A DNA stretch of 64,000 bases from Sphingomonas sp. Y38-1Y (GTDB lineage: Bacteria > Pseudomonadota > Alphaproteobacteria > Sphingomonadales > Sphingomonadaceae): NCBI RefSeq assembly GCF_032391395.1, contig NZ_CP135916.1, positions 2,232,001 to 2,296,000 on the forward strand. Reading direction: 5' to 3'. The notes beneath the pieces were generated by a model. It saw nothing but the letters and a program-made list of their open reading frames with translations. It was not told the DNA's origin and did not search any database. Within the stretch, counting starts at the first letter, position 1; each line of letters starts with the position of its first letter. This document shows positions 8,130 to 18,515 of this stretch, in pieces. Made by a program: the position numbers and the translations under genes.

Positions 8130-9587
8130 ATGCTGACCACCCATCCTTTCGACGATGACCATCTGCGCGAGGAGTGCGGCATTTTCGGCGTCTCCGGCGG
8201 CGAAGGCGCTGCCGCGCTGGTGGCGCTGGGGTTGCACGCGCTCCAGCATCGCGGACAGGAAGCCGCGGGCATCTCGACCTTCGACGGCGTCCAGTTCCAT
8301 ACGCACCGTGCGATGGGCCACGTCGCGGGCAATTTCGACCGCGACGAGGTGATCCGGTCGCTGCCGGGCGACGTCGCCGCGGGCCATGTCCGCTATTCGA
8401 CGACGGGCGAGACGGCGCTTCGCAACGTCCAGCCGCTATATGCCGACCTCGCGAGCGGCGGCTTCGCGATCGCGCACAACGGCAACATCTCGAACGCGCA
8501 GCGGCTGAAGCGCGACCTCGTTCGCTCGGGCTCGATCTTCCAGTCGACCAGCGATACCGAAGTCATCATCCACCTCGTCGCGACGTCGAGCTATCGTTCG
8601 CTGCTCGACAAGTTCATCGATGCGCTGAAGCGGGTCGAGGGCGCCTATTCGCTGATCTGCATGACGCCGGAGGGCATGATCGCCTGCCGCGATCCGCTCG
8701 GCATCCGGCCGCTGGTGATGGGTCGCCTGGGCGAGACGATCATCTTCGCCTCGGAAACGGTGGCGCTCGACGTCGTCGGTGCCGAGTTCGAGCGGGCCGT
8801 CGATCCGGGCGAGCTCGTCATCGTCCAGGACGGCAAGATGCGCTCGATCCGCCCTTTCAAGCCGGTCGCGCCGCGGCCGTGCATCTTCGAACACGTCTAT
8901 TTCAGCCGCCCCGATTCGATCGTTGAGGATCGCTCGATCTATTCGGTACGCAAGAATATCGGCGCCCAGCTTGCGATCGAGGCACCGGTCGAGGCCGATC
9001 TCGTCATCCCCGTCCCCGATTCGGGCGTGCCCGCGGCGATCGGCTACGCGCAGCAGTCGGGCATCCCGTTCGAGCTCGGCATCATCCGCTCGCATTATGT
9101 CGGGCGAACCTTCATCCAGCCGGGCGACAAGGTCCGGCATCTGGGCGTCAAGCTCAAGCACAACGCCAACCGCGCGCTGATCCAGGGCAAGCGCATCGTA
9201 TTGATCGACGATTCGATCGTCCGCGGCACCACCAGCCTCAAGATCGTGCAGATGATGCGAGAAGCGGGTGCGGCCGAGGTGCATATGCGCATCGCCAGCC
9301 CCCCGACGCGGCACAGCTGCTTCTACGGCGTCGACACGCCGGAGCGCGCCAAGCTGCTCGCCGCCAAGATGGACGTGGGCGGGATGACCGATTTCATCCA
9401 CGCCGACAGCCTGGCGTTCGTATCGATCGACGGCCTCTACAAGGCGCTGGGCGAGGCCAAGCGCGCCGACATCCGGCCGAGCCATTGCGACGCGTGCTTC
9501 ACCGGCGACTATCCGACCAGCCTGACCGATCAGGACGAGTTGGGGACGGTCGAGCAGTTCTCGATGCTCGAAGAGCGCGTCGGCTAA
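8130..9587 (+). CDS. purF: Amidophosphoribosyltransferase
   Basis: First committed step of purine synthesis: PRPP plus glutamine gives phosphoribosylamine. The 485-residue protein has the N-terminal glutamine amidotransferase domain (type II) with the nucleophile cysteine in EECGIFG at residue 16. A propeptide of 15 residues precedes it, to be removed in the mature enzyme. The C-terminal PRTase domain has the PRPP loop VLIDDSIVRGTTS. ATG 8130 was chosen because the residues before it have no family match. The ribosome-binding site is weak (GGGAAAG). The SDR gene follows 19 bases after the stop. Confidence 0.95.
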   Translation: MLTTHPFDDDHLREECGIFGVSGGEGAAALVALGLHALQHRGQEAAGISTFDGVQFHTHRAMGHVAGNFDRDEVIRSLPGDVAAGHVRYSTTGETALRNVQPLYADLASGGFAIAHNGNISNAQRLKRDLVRSGSIFQSTSDTEVIIHLVATSSYRSLLDKFIDALKRVEGAYSLICMTPEGMIACRDPLGIRPLVMGRLGETIIFASETVALDVVGAEFERAVDPGELVIVQDGKMRSIRPFKPVAPRPCIFEHVYFSRPDSIVEDRSIYSVRKNIGAQLAIEAPVEADLVIPVPDSGVPAAIGYAQQSGIPFELGIIRSHYVGRTFIQPGDKVRHLGVKLKHNANRALIQGKRIVLIDDSIVRGTTSLKIVQMMREAGAAEVHMRIASPPTRHSCFYGVDTPERAKLLAAKMDVGGMTDFIHADSLAFVSIDGLYKALGEAKRADIRPSHCDACFTGDYPTSLTDQDELGTVEQFSMLEERVG

Positions 9588-9606
9588 ACAACCGAGGGGA
9601 TTTGAG

Positions 9607-10317
9607 ATGACGGACGGCCCGCTTGCCGGACGGCTGGCGCTTGTCACCGGCGCATCGCGCGGAATCGGCGCGGCGACCGCAATTGCATTGGGTCGTGCCG
9701 GCGCGCATGTCGTGCTGACCGCGCGCACCGCCGGCGGGCTCGAAGAAGTCGAGGACGCGATCTACGACGCGGGCGGATCGGCCACGATCGCGCCGCTCGA
9801 CCTCACCGAAACCGATGGCGTGGCGCGGCTGGCGACGGCGATTTCGGAGCGGTGGCAGGCGCTCGACATGCTCGTCCTCAACGCCGGCATGTTGGGGTCG
9901 CTGTCGGCGGTTCCGGCGATCGACATGAAGGAATTGGCCCAGGTGCTGACGCTCAACGTCAGCGCGCAGGCAGCGCTTATCGCCTCGTTCGACCCCATGC
10001 TTCGCCGCAGCGAAGGCGCGCGCGTGATCGGCGTGACGTCCAGCGTCGGGCGCACTCCGCGCGCCTATTGGGGCGGCTATGGTGCCTCGAAGGCCGCGTT
10101 CGAGACGCTGCTCGCCGCCTATGGCGAGGAAATGAAGAACATCAGCAAGGTGCGCACCGCGATCGTCGATCCCGGCGCCACCCGCACCAAGATGCGCGCG
10201 CGCGCCTATCCGGGCGAGGATCCGGCGAGCGTGAAGGCCCCCGATGTCGTGGCTGAGCGCATTGCCGCGCTGTGCATCGACGGCTTCGAGGCAGGCCACT
10301 TCGAACGCGTGGGCTGA
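9607..10317 (+). CDS. Short-chain dehydrogenase/reductase
   Basis: NAD(P)-dependent oxidoreductase of unknown substrate, 236 residues. The Rossmann cofactor loop TGASRGIG lies at about residues 15-22, LNAG near residue 91, and the catalytic YGASK (Tyr and Lys) near residue 158, with the serine in VTSS just before. The arginine in TARTAGG after the second strand suggests NADP preference. It follows purF by 19 bases and is probably co-transcribed; several sphingomonads place an SDR here, from memory. Confidence 0.88.
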   Translation: MTDGPLAGRLALVTGASRGIGAATAIALGRAGAHVVLTARTAGGLEEVEDAIYDAGGSATIAPLDLTETDGVARLATAISERWQALDMLVLNAGMLGSLSAVPAIDMKELAQVLTLNVSAQAALIASFDPMLRRSEGARVIGVTSSVGRTPRAYWGGYGASKAAFETLLAAYGEEMKNISKVRTAIVDPGATRTKMRARAYPGEDPASVKAPDVVAERIAALCIDGFEAGHFERVG

Positions 10318-10345
10318 CTGGCTCAGCTAGCCTAGAGTAGAAGAG

Positions 10346-10422
10346 GGCCCCCGCGTAGGCGGGAGCCCAGAGCCAAGCAGGTCAGCGCCCGCGTCCCTGG
10401 CTCCCGCGTCCGCGGGAGCACG
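10346..10422. repeat. Palindromic pair between convergent genes (terminator-like)
   Basis: Two hairpins read GGGCCCCCGCGTAGGCGGG followed by AGCCC, and GGCTCCCGCGTCCGCGGGAGC. They face each other in the 110-base gap between the SDR and secA stops. Different sequence from families A and B, but the same design of two facing GC-rich palindromes; a bidirectional terminator role is likely. Confidence 0.6.
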
Positions 10423-10427
10423 GTGCC

Positions 10428-13157
<2,730 letters not shown>

Positions 13158-13264
13158 GGATGTGTCCTGTCTAAGATACGCGCCGCCGCCGCGCGTCGCG
13201 CTGGCCGGAGGCGTAACGAAATGGGGAATGCGAAGCGCGCGGGAGGGTTCCCGCTAGCGCAAGG

Positions 13265-13537
13265 CTATTCGCGGCGGCGAGCCGGAATGCGGTCGATCGG
13301 CAGCGCGACGAGCGCCAGCATCGCGCCGGGCGCGTCGAGCGCTAGGCTCGGGGCCTGGCGGATACCCGCGACCGGATCGACCCGCCGGACGATGCGCGTC
13401 GCCACGACCTGCGCGACCGAGACGCTGGCGGCGACCGCCGGGCGTGCCGCCCGCAGCTCAACCCCGCCGCCGAGCGACAGCCCGGTCAGCGCAGCCAACA
13501 GCGCATAGAGAGCAGCGATCACATTCACGCGCCCCAT
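13265..13537 (-). CDS. Hypothetical small exported protein
   Basis: Encodes 90 residues beginning with a hydrophobic stretch (IAALYALLAALTGLSLGGG), possibly a signal peptide or membrane anchor. An alanine/valine-rich segment and a basic C-terminus (DRIPARRRE) follow. No family is recognised. It sits between secA and the ftsB-like gene on the same strand, 69 bases after the latter. No good ribosome-binding site is seen before ATG 13537; a GTG four codons in is an alternative. Reality is likely but not certain. Confidence 0.5.
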   Translation of the reverse strand: MGRVNVIAALYALLAALTGLSLGGGVELRAARPAVAASVSVAQVVATRIVRRVDPVAGIRQAPSLALDAPGAMLALVALPIDRIPARRRE

Positions 13538-13606
13538 CTATGCGGCGAAAGCCTGAACGTCCACCAAATAGGGGATGTGAATGCGATCAGCGAAAACCGA
13601 ACGGCG

Positions 13607-13927
13607 TCAGTTCAGCGGAACGATAATCTCGTCCGGGTGCGCGACGTTCAGTTCCTTGCGGACCAGTTCGTCAACCATGTCCGGGTTCGCCCCGCGCTTG
13701 GGGTCGAGCAGCGCCACCTGGTTGCGAAGCGCGGCCCGGCGCTTCTCGAGGATCGTGAACTCCGCCTCGCGCTTGGCATAGGCGCGGCTGTATTCGCGAT
13801 AGCGCAGGAGGCCGTTGGGCCCCATCACCGCGTAAAAACCGAAGAAGCCCATGAAGATGATGGCGAGTGCAGGAATCCCTGCACTTTGCAGCATCGGCGT
13901 CAGACGGTTCTTGGGCGCGCTCGGCAT
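13607..13927 (-). CDS. FtsB/DivIC-like septum formation protein
   Basis: Encodes 106 residues with a single membrane segment (about residues 18-38, IPALAIIFMGFFGFYAVMG). A GPNGLLRYREYSR stretch and a coiled coil (AKREAEFTILEKRRAALRNQ) follow, then the family ending KRGANPDMVDELVRKELN. This is the usual alphaproteobacterial form of the FtsB/DivIC divisome linker. It follows eno by 31 bases on the same strand, an arrangement conserved in many bacteria. ATG 13927 leaves 17 residues before the membrane segment; the longer frame to 14125 lies inside eno. Confidence 0.88.
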   Translation of the reverse strand: MPSAPKNRLTPMLQSAGIPALAIIFMGFFGFYAVMGPNGLLRYREYSRAYAKREAEFTILEKRRAALRNQVALLDPKRGANPDMVDELVRKELNVAHPDEIIVPLN

Positions 13928-13958
13928 GATCGCTTTATCGTGCCGAACGCGCCGGTAA

Positions 13959-15251
<1,293 letters not shown>

Positions 15252-15335
15252 CTAAGCTTGGCCGCGCGGCCTCGGCGCCGCCCTCTAACCGCCATCGGTC
15301 CGGGGCGCAAACGGGCATGGCGACGCATTCGCGAT

Positions 15336-15360
15336 GGAACCCGCCGGGGGCGATACGGTT
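15336..15360 (+). promoter_or_regulatory. Candidate EcfG (general stress sigma) promoter of the yqjDE-like cassette
   Basis: GGAAC at 15336-15340, 16 bases, GGTT at 15357-15360; one mismatch in the -10 box. It ends 27 bases before the first ATG of the cassette (15388), leaving a short leader with a GGAGGG ribosome-binding site. Confidence 0.5.
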
Positions 15361-15387
15361 GTTCGGCAAACGACGGAGGGAATTCAA

Positions 15388-15918
15388 ATGGCTGACCAGA
15401 ACAACCCTGCAAACACGGGCGCCGACGCCACGTTCGAGCCCGCCGTGCCGCTGAAGGCGGAAGCTGGCGACGTGTCGTTCGAACCCGCGGACACGATCAC
15501 CGACGCCGCGACGGACACGCCGCGTACGACCAAGGAAACGATCAAGAACGAGGCCGGCAAGCTCGGCGCCCAGGCCGCCGACAAGGCGCGTTCGTTCGCC
15601 GGCGACGGCAAGACGAAGGCGAGCGGCGCGATCAACGAGTTTGCGCGGATGATGGAAGACGCCGCCGGCCAGGTCGACGAGAAGCTGGGCGAGCAATACG
15701 GCCAATACGCTCGTTCGGCCGCGCAGTCGCTCGGTGGCTTCGCCAACCAGCTCGACGCCAAGGATATCGACGAGCTGGTCGAGGACGTCCGCGGCTTCGT
15801 GCGCAAGAGCCCCGCGATTGCGATCGGCACCGCGGCGGCGCTCGGCTTCGTGCTGGCGCGCGTCGTCAAGGCGGGTGTCGAGCCGGTCGACACCGCGACG
15901 ACGACGCCCGCGGCCTGA
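15388..15918 (+). CDS. YqjD/ElaB-like (DUF883-type) membrane-anchored protein
   Basis: Encodes 176 residues: a polar, disordered N-terminus, then helical repeats (KNEAGKLGAQAADKARSFAG, ASGAINEFARMM, GEQYGQYARSAAQS). It ends with a single membrane segment near the C-terminus (AIAIGTAAALGFVLARVV). This architecture is that of E. coli YqjD/ElaB, C-tail-anchored inner-membrane proteins that bind ribosomes in stationary phase; homology is inferred from architecture. ATG 15388 has a GGAGGG ribosome-binding site; the frame extends upstream to 15334, but that part has no such site. First gene of a four-gene cassette. Confidence 0.75.
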   Translation: MADQNNPANTGADATFEPAVPLKAEAGDVSFEPADTITDAATDTPRTTKETIKNEAGKLGAQAADKARSFAGDGKTKASGAINEFARMMEDAAGQVDEKLGEQYGQYARSAAQSLGGFANQLDAKDIDELVEDVRGFVRKSPAIAIGTAAALGFVLARVVKAGVEPVDTATTTPAA

Positions 15919-15922
15919 TCGC

Positions 15923-16276
15923 GTGCGTTTGAACGAGCCCGAGGAGCCCGGCATCGCCACGTTGGCGATGCAGGCCGTCGACGACGCCAAGCGATGGGCG
16001 CGTGCCGAGATCGCCTATGGCAAGGCGGTTGCCGGTGAGCGCGGTGTCGATGCCGGTGTCGGCGTCGGGCTCGGCCTGGCCGCGCTGGCGCTGGCACAGG
16101 CGGTCGTCGTCGCGCTGCTCGTCGGCATCGTGCTGACGTTGGCGCCGCATGTCGGCCCTGGCGTGGCGACGCTGATCGTCGTCGTCGCCGCGCTGATCGT
16201 GACCGCGCTGCTCGGCTGGCTCGCGCTCAACCGCGTACGGCGTGCGTTTCGCGCGCCTGGAAAGGGCGCCGCATGA
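15923..16276 (+). CDS. YqjE-like (DUF1469, phage-holin superfamily III) membrane protein
   Basis: Encodes 117 residues. A short amphipathic N-terminus (AMQAVDDAKRWARAEIAYGK) precedes two membrane helices (about residues 48-70 LAALALAQAVVVALLVGIVL and 78-100 VATLIVVVAALIVTALLGWL) and a basic tail. The pattern is that of YqjE, often labelled a phage holin family protein, although nothing here is phage-related. The start is a GTG at 15923, four bases behind the preceding stop. The 3-prime end overlaps the next gene by four bases (ATGA), so translation is coupled. Confidence 0.8.
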   Translation: MRLNEPEEPGIATLAMQAVDDAKRWARAEIAYGKAVAGERGVDAGVGVGLGLAALALAQAVVVALLVGIVLTLAPHVGPGVATLIVVVAALIVTALLGWLALNRVRRAFRAPGKGAA

Positions 16277-16596
16277 CTGCCGCTCAGGCCCGGGCCGAAG
16301 CCGATGCCGCACGCCAGGCGCTGACCGCGCGGCTCGACCGGCTCAAGACGCGGCTGTCGCCCGCGACGCTCGTCAACGACGCGGTCGAGACGGCACGCGA
16401 AAAGGCGATCGACGTCGCCGAACAGACGGTCGAGACGGCGCGTGCCCGCCCAGTCCTCGCCGGATCGGTCGCGGGCGGCGCGCTGCTGCTCCTCGCCCGC
16501 AAGCCGCTGTTCGGGCTCTTTCGTCGGATCGCGCCCGCCTCGCCGCCCTCGCCGCAACCCGACCCCATCGACCTTGCCGAAGGACATCCGTCATGA
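16273..16596 (+). CDS. DUF3618-like small membrane protein
   Basis: Encodes 107 residues. The N-terminal half is a long charged helix (ARAEADAARQALTARLDRLK, then SPATLVNDAVETAREKA). A short hydrophobic segment follows (PVLAGSVAGGALLLLAR, about residues 60-76), with a proline-rich tail. The helix followed by a single membrane anchor resembles DUF3618 and YqjK-like proteins that travel with YqjD/YqjE. ATGA overlaps link it to both neighbours. The role is unknown; membrane stress adaptation is an inference from the cassette. Confidence 0.7.
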   Translation: MTAAQARAEADAARQALTARLDRLKTRLSPATLVNDAVETAREKAIDVAEQTVETARARPVLAGSVAGGALLLLARKPLFGLFRRIAPASPPSPQPDPIDLAEGHPS

Positions 16597-17033
16597 CCGA
16601 AGCTCAGACTGACACGACCACCAAGCCCTCGATCACCGCGCGTGCGCAGGACGCCGCGACCCACGCGGTAGAGGCGACGCGTGAGACGGCCAGCCACGCC
16701 GTCGAGGTAACCCGCGACACCGCCACCAAGGCGGCAACCCGCGCCGTCGACGGGATCGAGGCGAGCCCGCTCGCCGCACTCATCGGCGGGATCGCGCTTG
16801 GCGTCGCGATCGGCGCGCTGCTGCCCCGAACGGAGCGGGAGCGCGAGGCGCTGGGCCCGCTCGGCAAGCGCCTGACCGACGGCGCCGCCGCCGCCGCGCG
16901 CGCCGCTCGCGAGGCGGGCAAGCAGGAGATCGAGGCGCTGATCCCCGACAAGGCCGGCGCCAAGGATCGCGCCGCCTCGCTCCTCAGCAGCGTCGCCCAG
17001 GCGGCGCGCGACGGCGCCAAGTCGGCGGCGTAA
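16593..17033 (+). CDS. Alanine-rich helical membrane protein of the yqjDE-like cassette
   Basis: Encodes 146 residues with repeated TRETASHAVEVTRDTATKAA motifs, that is, an apolipoprotein-like amphipathic helix. A glycine-rich hydrophobic segment (PLAALIGGIALGVAIGALLP, about residues 58-77) follows, then a second charged helix with a lysine-rich end. It resembles a second, diverged YqjD-type protein with its membrane segment in the middle. It overlaps the previous stop by four bases and ends 27 bases before a strong terminator, closing the cassette. Confidence 0.72.
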   Translation: MTEAQTDTTTKPSITARAQDAATHAVEATRETASHAVEVTRDTATKAATRAVDGIEASPLAALIGGIALGVAIGALLPRTEREREALGPLGKRLTDGAAAAARAAREAGKQEIEALIPDKAGAKDRAASLLSSVAQAARDGAKSAA

Positions 17034-17059
17034 GCCTCAAGCCGGAATGGCTGCATCTG

Positions 17060-17097
17060 ATTGGCCGGCGCGCTCAACGCTTGAGCCGCCGGCCAAT
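17060..17097 (+). terminator. Strong hairpin terminator of the yqjDE-like cassette
   Basis: Outer stem ATTGGCCGGCG/CGCCGGCCAAT (11 bp), one unpaired base, inner stem GCTCAA/TTGAGC (6 bp) and a CGC loop: 17 base pairs in 38 bases. Only a short T stretch follows, so it may act together with Rho or in both directions. Confidence 0.75.
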
Positions 17098-17165
17098 TTC
17101 GTTATGCGGTGCAGCGAAGCCCGTCGTCAGCGCGGGCGCACCCTTTAGCACCGGGACCCTGGCGA

Positions 17166-17396
17166 ATGAGCAAGCTCCACCTCGTCTTCGGCGGCCGCGT
17201 GAGCGACCCGCAGACCCTCGACTTCACCGATCTCAAGGCGCTCGACATCGTCGGGCTGTTCCCCGACTATGCCAGCGCCGAAAAGGCGTGGCGCGCCGCC
17301 GCCCAGCGCACCGTCGACGATGCCGAGATGAAGTACGTCGTCGTCCATCTCCATCGCCTGCTCGAGCCGGACCCTGCGCTCAACCGCGGCGAATAA
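17166..17396 (+). CDS. DUF4170 domain protein
   Basis: Encodes 76 residues matching the DUF4170 pattern: KLHLVFGGRVSDPQTLDFTD, then IVGLFPDYASAEKAWRAAAQ, and a C-terminal YVVVHLHRLLEPD. Found throughout Rhodospirillales and Sphingomonadales; function unknown. The second half looks like a small alpha/beta fold. ATG 17166 was chosen over 17109 because the upstream residues fall in an intergenic stretch with no family match. It stands alone behind the cassette terminator. Confidence 0.85.
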   Translation: MSKLHLVFGGRVSDPQTLDFTDLKALDIVGLFPDYASAEKAWRAAAQRTVDDAEMKYVVVHLHRLLEPDPALNRGE

Positions 17397-17453
17397 GCGC
17401 GTACAAGAAATTGGGGGTGGCTGGCCGCCGCCCCCGTCGCCTAATCGAAGGCG

Positions 17454-18209
17454 ATGCAGATGCCCGTCGCGAGCGGCCTTGAGGCGCTGACCGAAAAGGA
17501 AAAGCAGACGCTACGGCTGATCGTGCGCGGTCACGACGCCAAGTCGTCCGCACGCGCGCTCGACCTGTCTGTCCACACCATCAACGAGCGGCTGCGAGAG
17601 GCGCGGCGCAAGCTGTCGGTCTCGAGCAGCCGCGAGGCCGCGCGGCTGTTGTTCGAGGCCGAAGGCAGCGAGGCGGGCCCCGAAAATGTCGGGGACACGC
17701 AAATCGGGGAAGCCGCTCACCCTCGATCGACCGATGAGAGCGACGCGCCGGTCGTCGGCGCCCCGCGGTCGCGGGTCCTTATCGGAGTTCTGCTCATGAC
17801 CCTGACACTCGGCCTGCTCGCCCTGATCGGCTTCACCCAGCCCGTGTCCCCGCCGTCGCCGATGACCCAGCAGTCGGCTGCCAATGCCGAAGTGGTCGAG
17901 GCGGCGCAGCGCTTCTTCGCGCTGATCGACCGGAATGATTGGCGCGGAAGCTATCGCAGCTTCGGCAGCGGTTTCCACAAGACCAACAGCGAGCAGGCCT
18001 GGGCCGACGCGTCCGAAAAGATGCGCGAGCGCTTCGGCGTCGCGAAATCGCGCAAGTTCGAATCCTGGGAAGAAGTCCCTGCGCCGCCCGAGGGCTATGA
18101 AGTCGTACGCTTCCGTACGACCTACGAGAAGAAGCCCGACGCGATCGAACGCGTGGCGTTCGCCCGCGAAGGCGGCGCGTGGAAGGTGGTTGGGGTGACG
18201 GTGGAGTAG
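17454..18209 (+). CDS. Transmembrane regulator: LuxR-type HTH, one membrane helix, DUF4019
   Basis: A 251-residue protein. Residues 9-65 are a LuxR/GerE-type helix-turn-helix (LTEKEKQTLRLIVRGHDAKS, then SVHTINERLREARRKL). A polar linker follows, then a single membrane helix at about residues 107-127 (VLIGVLLMTLTLGLLALIGF). The C-terminal 110 residues (VVEAAQRFFALIDRNDWRGS to the end) match DUF4019, which would lie in the periplasm. This is the ToxR/CadC layout: DNA-binding inside, sensor outside. A second in-frame ATG two codons in could also be used. Targets are unknown; it has no obvious operon partner. Confidence 0.8.
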   Translation: MQMPVASGLEALTEKEKQTLRLIVRGHDAKSSARALDLSVHTINERLREARRKLSVSSSREAARLLFEAEGSEAGPENVGDTQIGEAAHPRSTDESDAPVVGAPRSRVLIGVLLMTLTLGLLALIGFTQPVSPPSPMTQQSAANAEVVEAAQRFFALIDRNDWRGSYRSFGSGFHKTNSEQAWADASEKMRERFGVAKSRKFESWEEVPAPPEGYEVVRFRTTYEKKPDAIERVAFAREGGAWKVVGVTVE

Positions 18210-18216
18210 GCGCGCA

Positions 18217-18311
18217 CCGTTCGTGCCCAGTAGGGGAGAGCATGTCGAAGCACCTGTGGCGCCCTTCGATACGCCGCTTCGACAGGCTCAGCGGCTACTC
18301 AGGACGAACGG
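18217..18311. repeat. Family A palindromic repeat, copy 2
   Basis: Begins CCGTTCGTGCCCAGTAGGG and ends with GCTTCGACAGGCTCAG, GGCTACTC and AGGACGAACGG. It is longer than the 4388 copy because of an inserted CTTCGATACGCCG segment shared with copy 3. Fills part of the 306-base gap between the DUF4019 gene and pheT. Confidence 0.85.
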
Positions 18312-18390
18312 ATATGGCTTGCCCCGCAGCATCGGCCCAAGCGTCGCCGCCGCTGCAACCACCTGACCCACCTTTGCCTTCATCCCCAAT

Positions 18391-18500
18391 CCGTTCGTGC
18401 TGAGTAGGGGCTGAGCTTGTCGAAGACCCGTATCGAAGCACCTGAAACGGTCCTTCGATACGCCGCTTCGACAAGCTCAGCGGCTACTCAGGACGAACGG
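18391..18500. repeat. Family A palindromic repeat, copy 3
   Basis: Arms CCGTTCGTGCTGAGTAGGGG and, at the other end, CTTCGACAAGCTCAG, CGGCTACTC, AGGACGAACGG. It is nearly a tandem duplicate of copy 2, 80 bases away, and lies just before the pheT stop. Apart from these two copies I see nothing in the 18210-18515 gap. Confidence 0.85.
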
Positions 18501-18515
18501 GGTGGGCTTTTAGGG

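Noticed and set aside
15923..16276. Phage holin as sign of a prophage
   Set aside because: The family label is shared with YqjE, and the neighbours are YqjD-like and related membrane proteins. No phage structural, integrase or lysis gene is nearby.
18217..18500. Repeats as a CRISPR array
   Set aside because: Only two near-tandem copies, each a long palindrome, with no regular spacers and no cas genes; they belong to dispersed family A.
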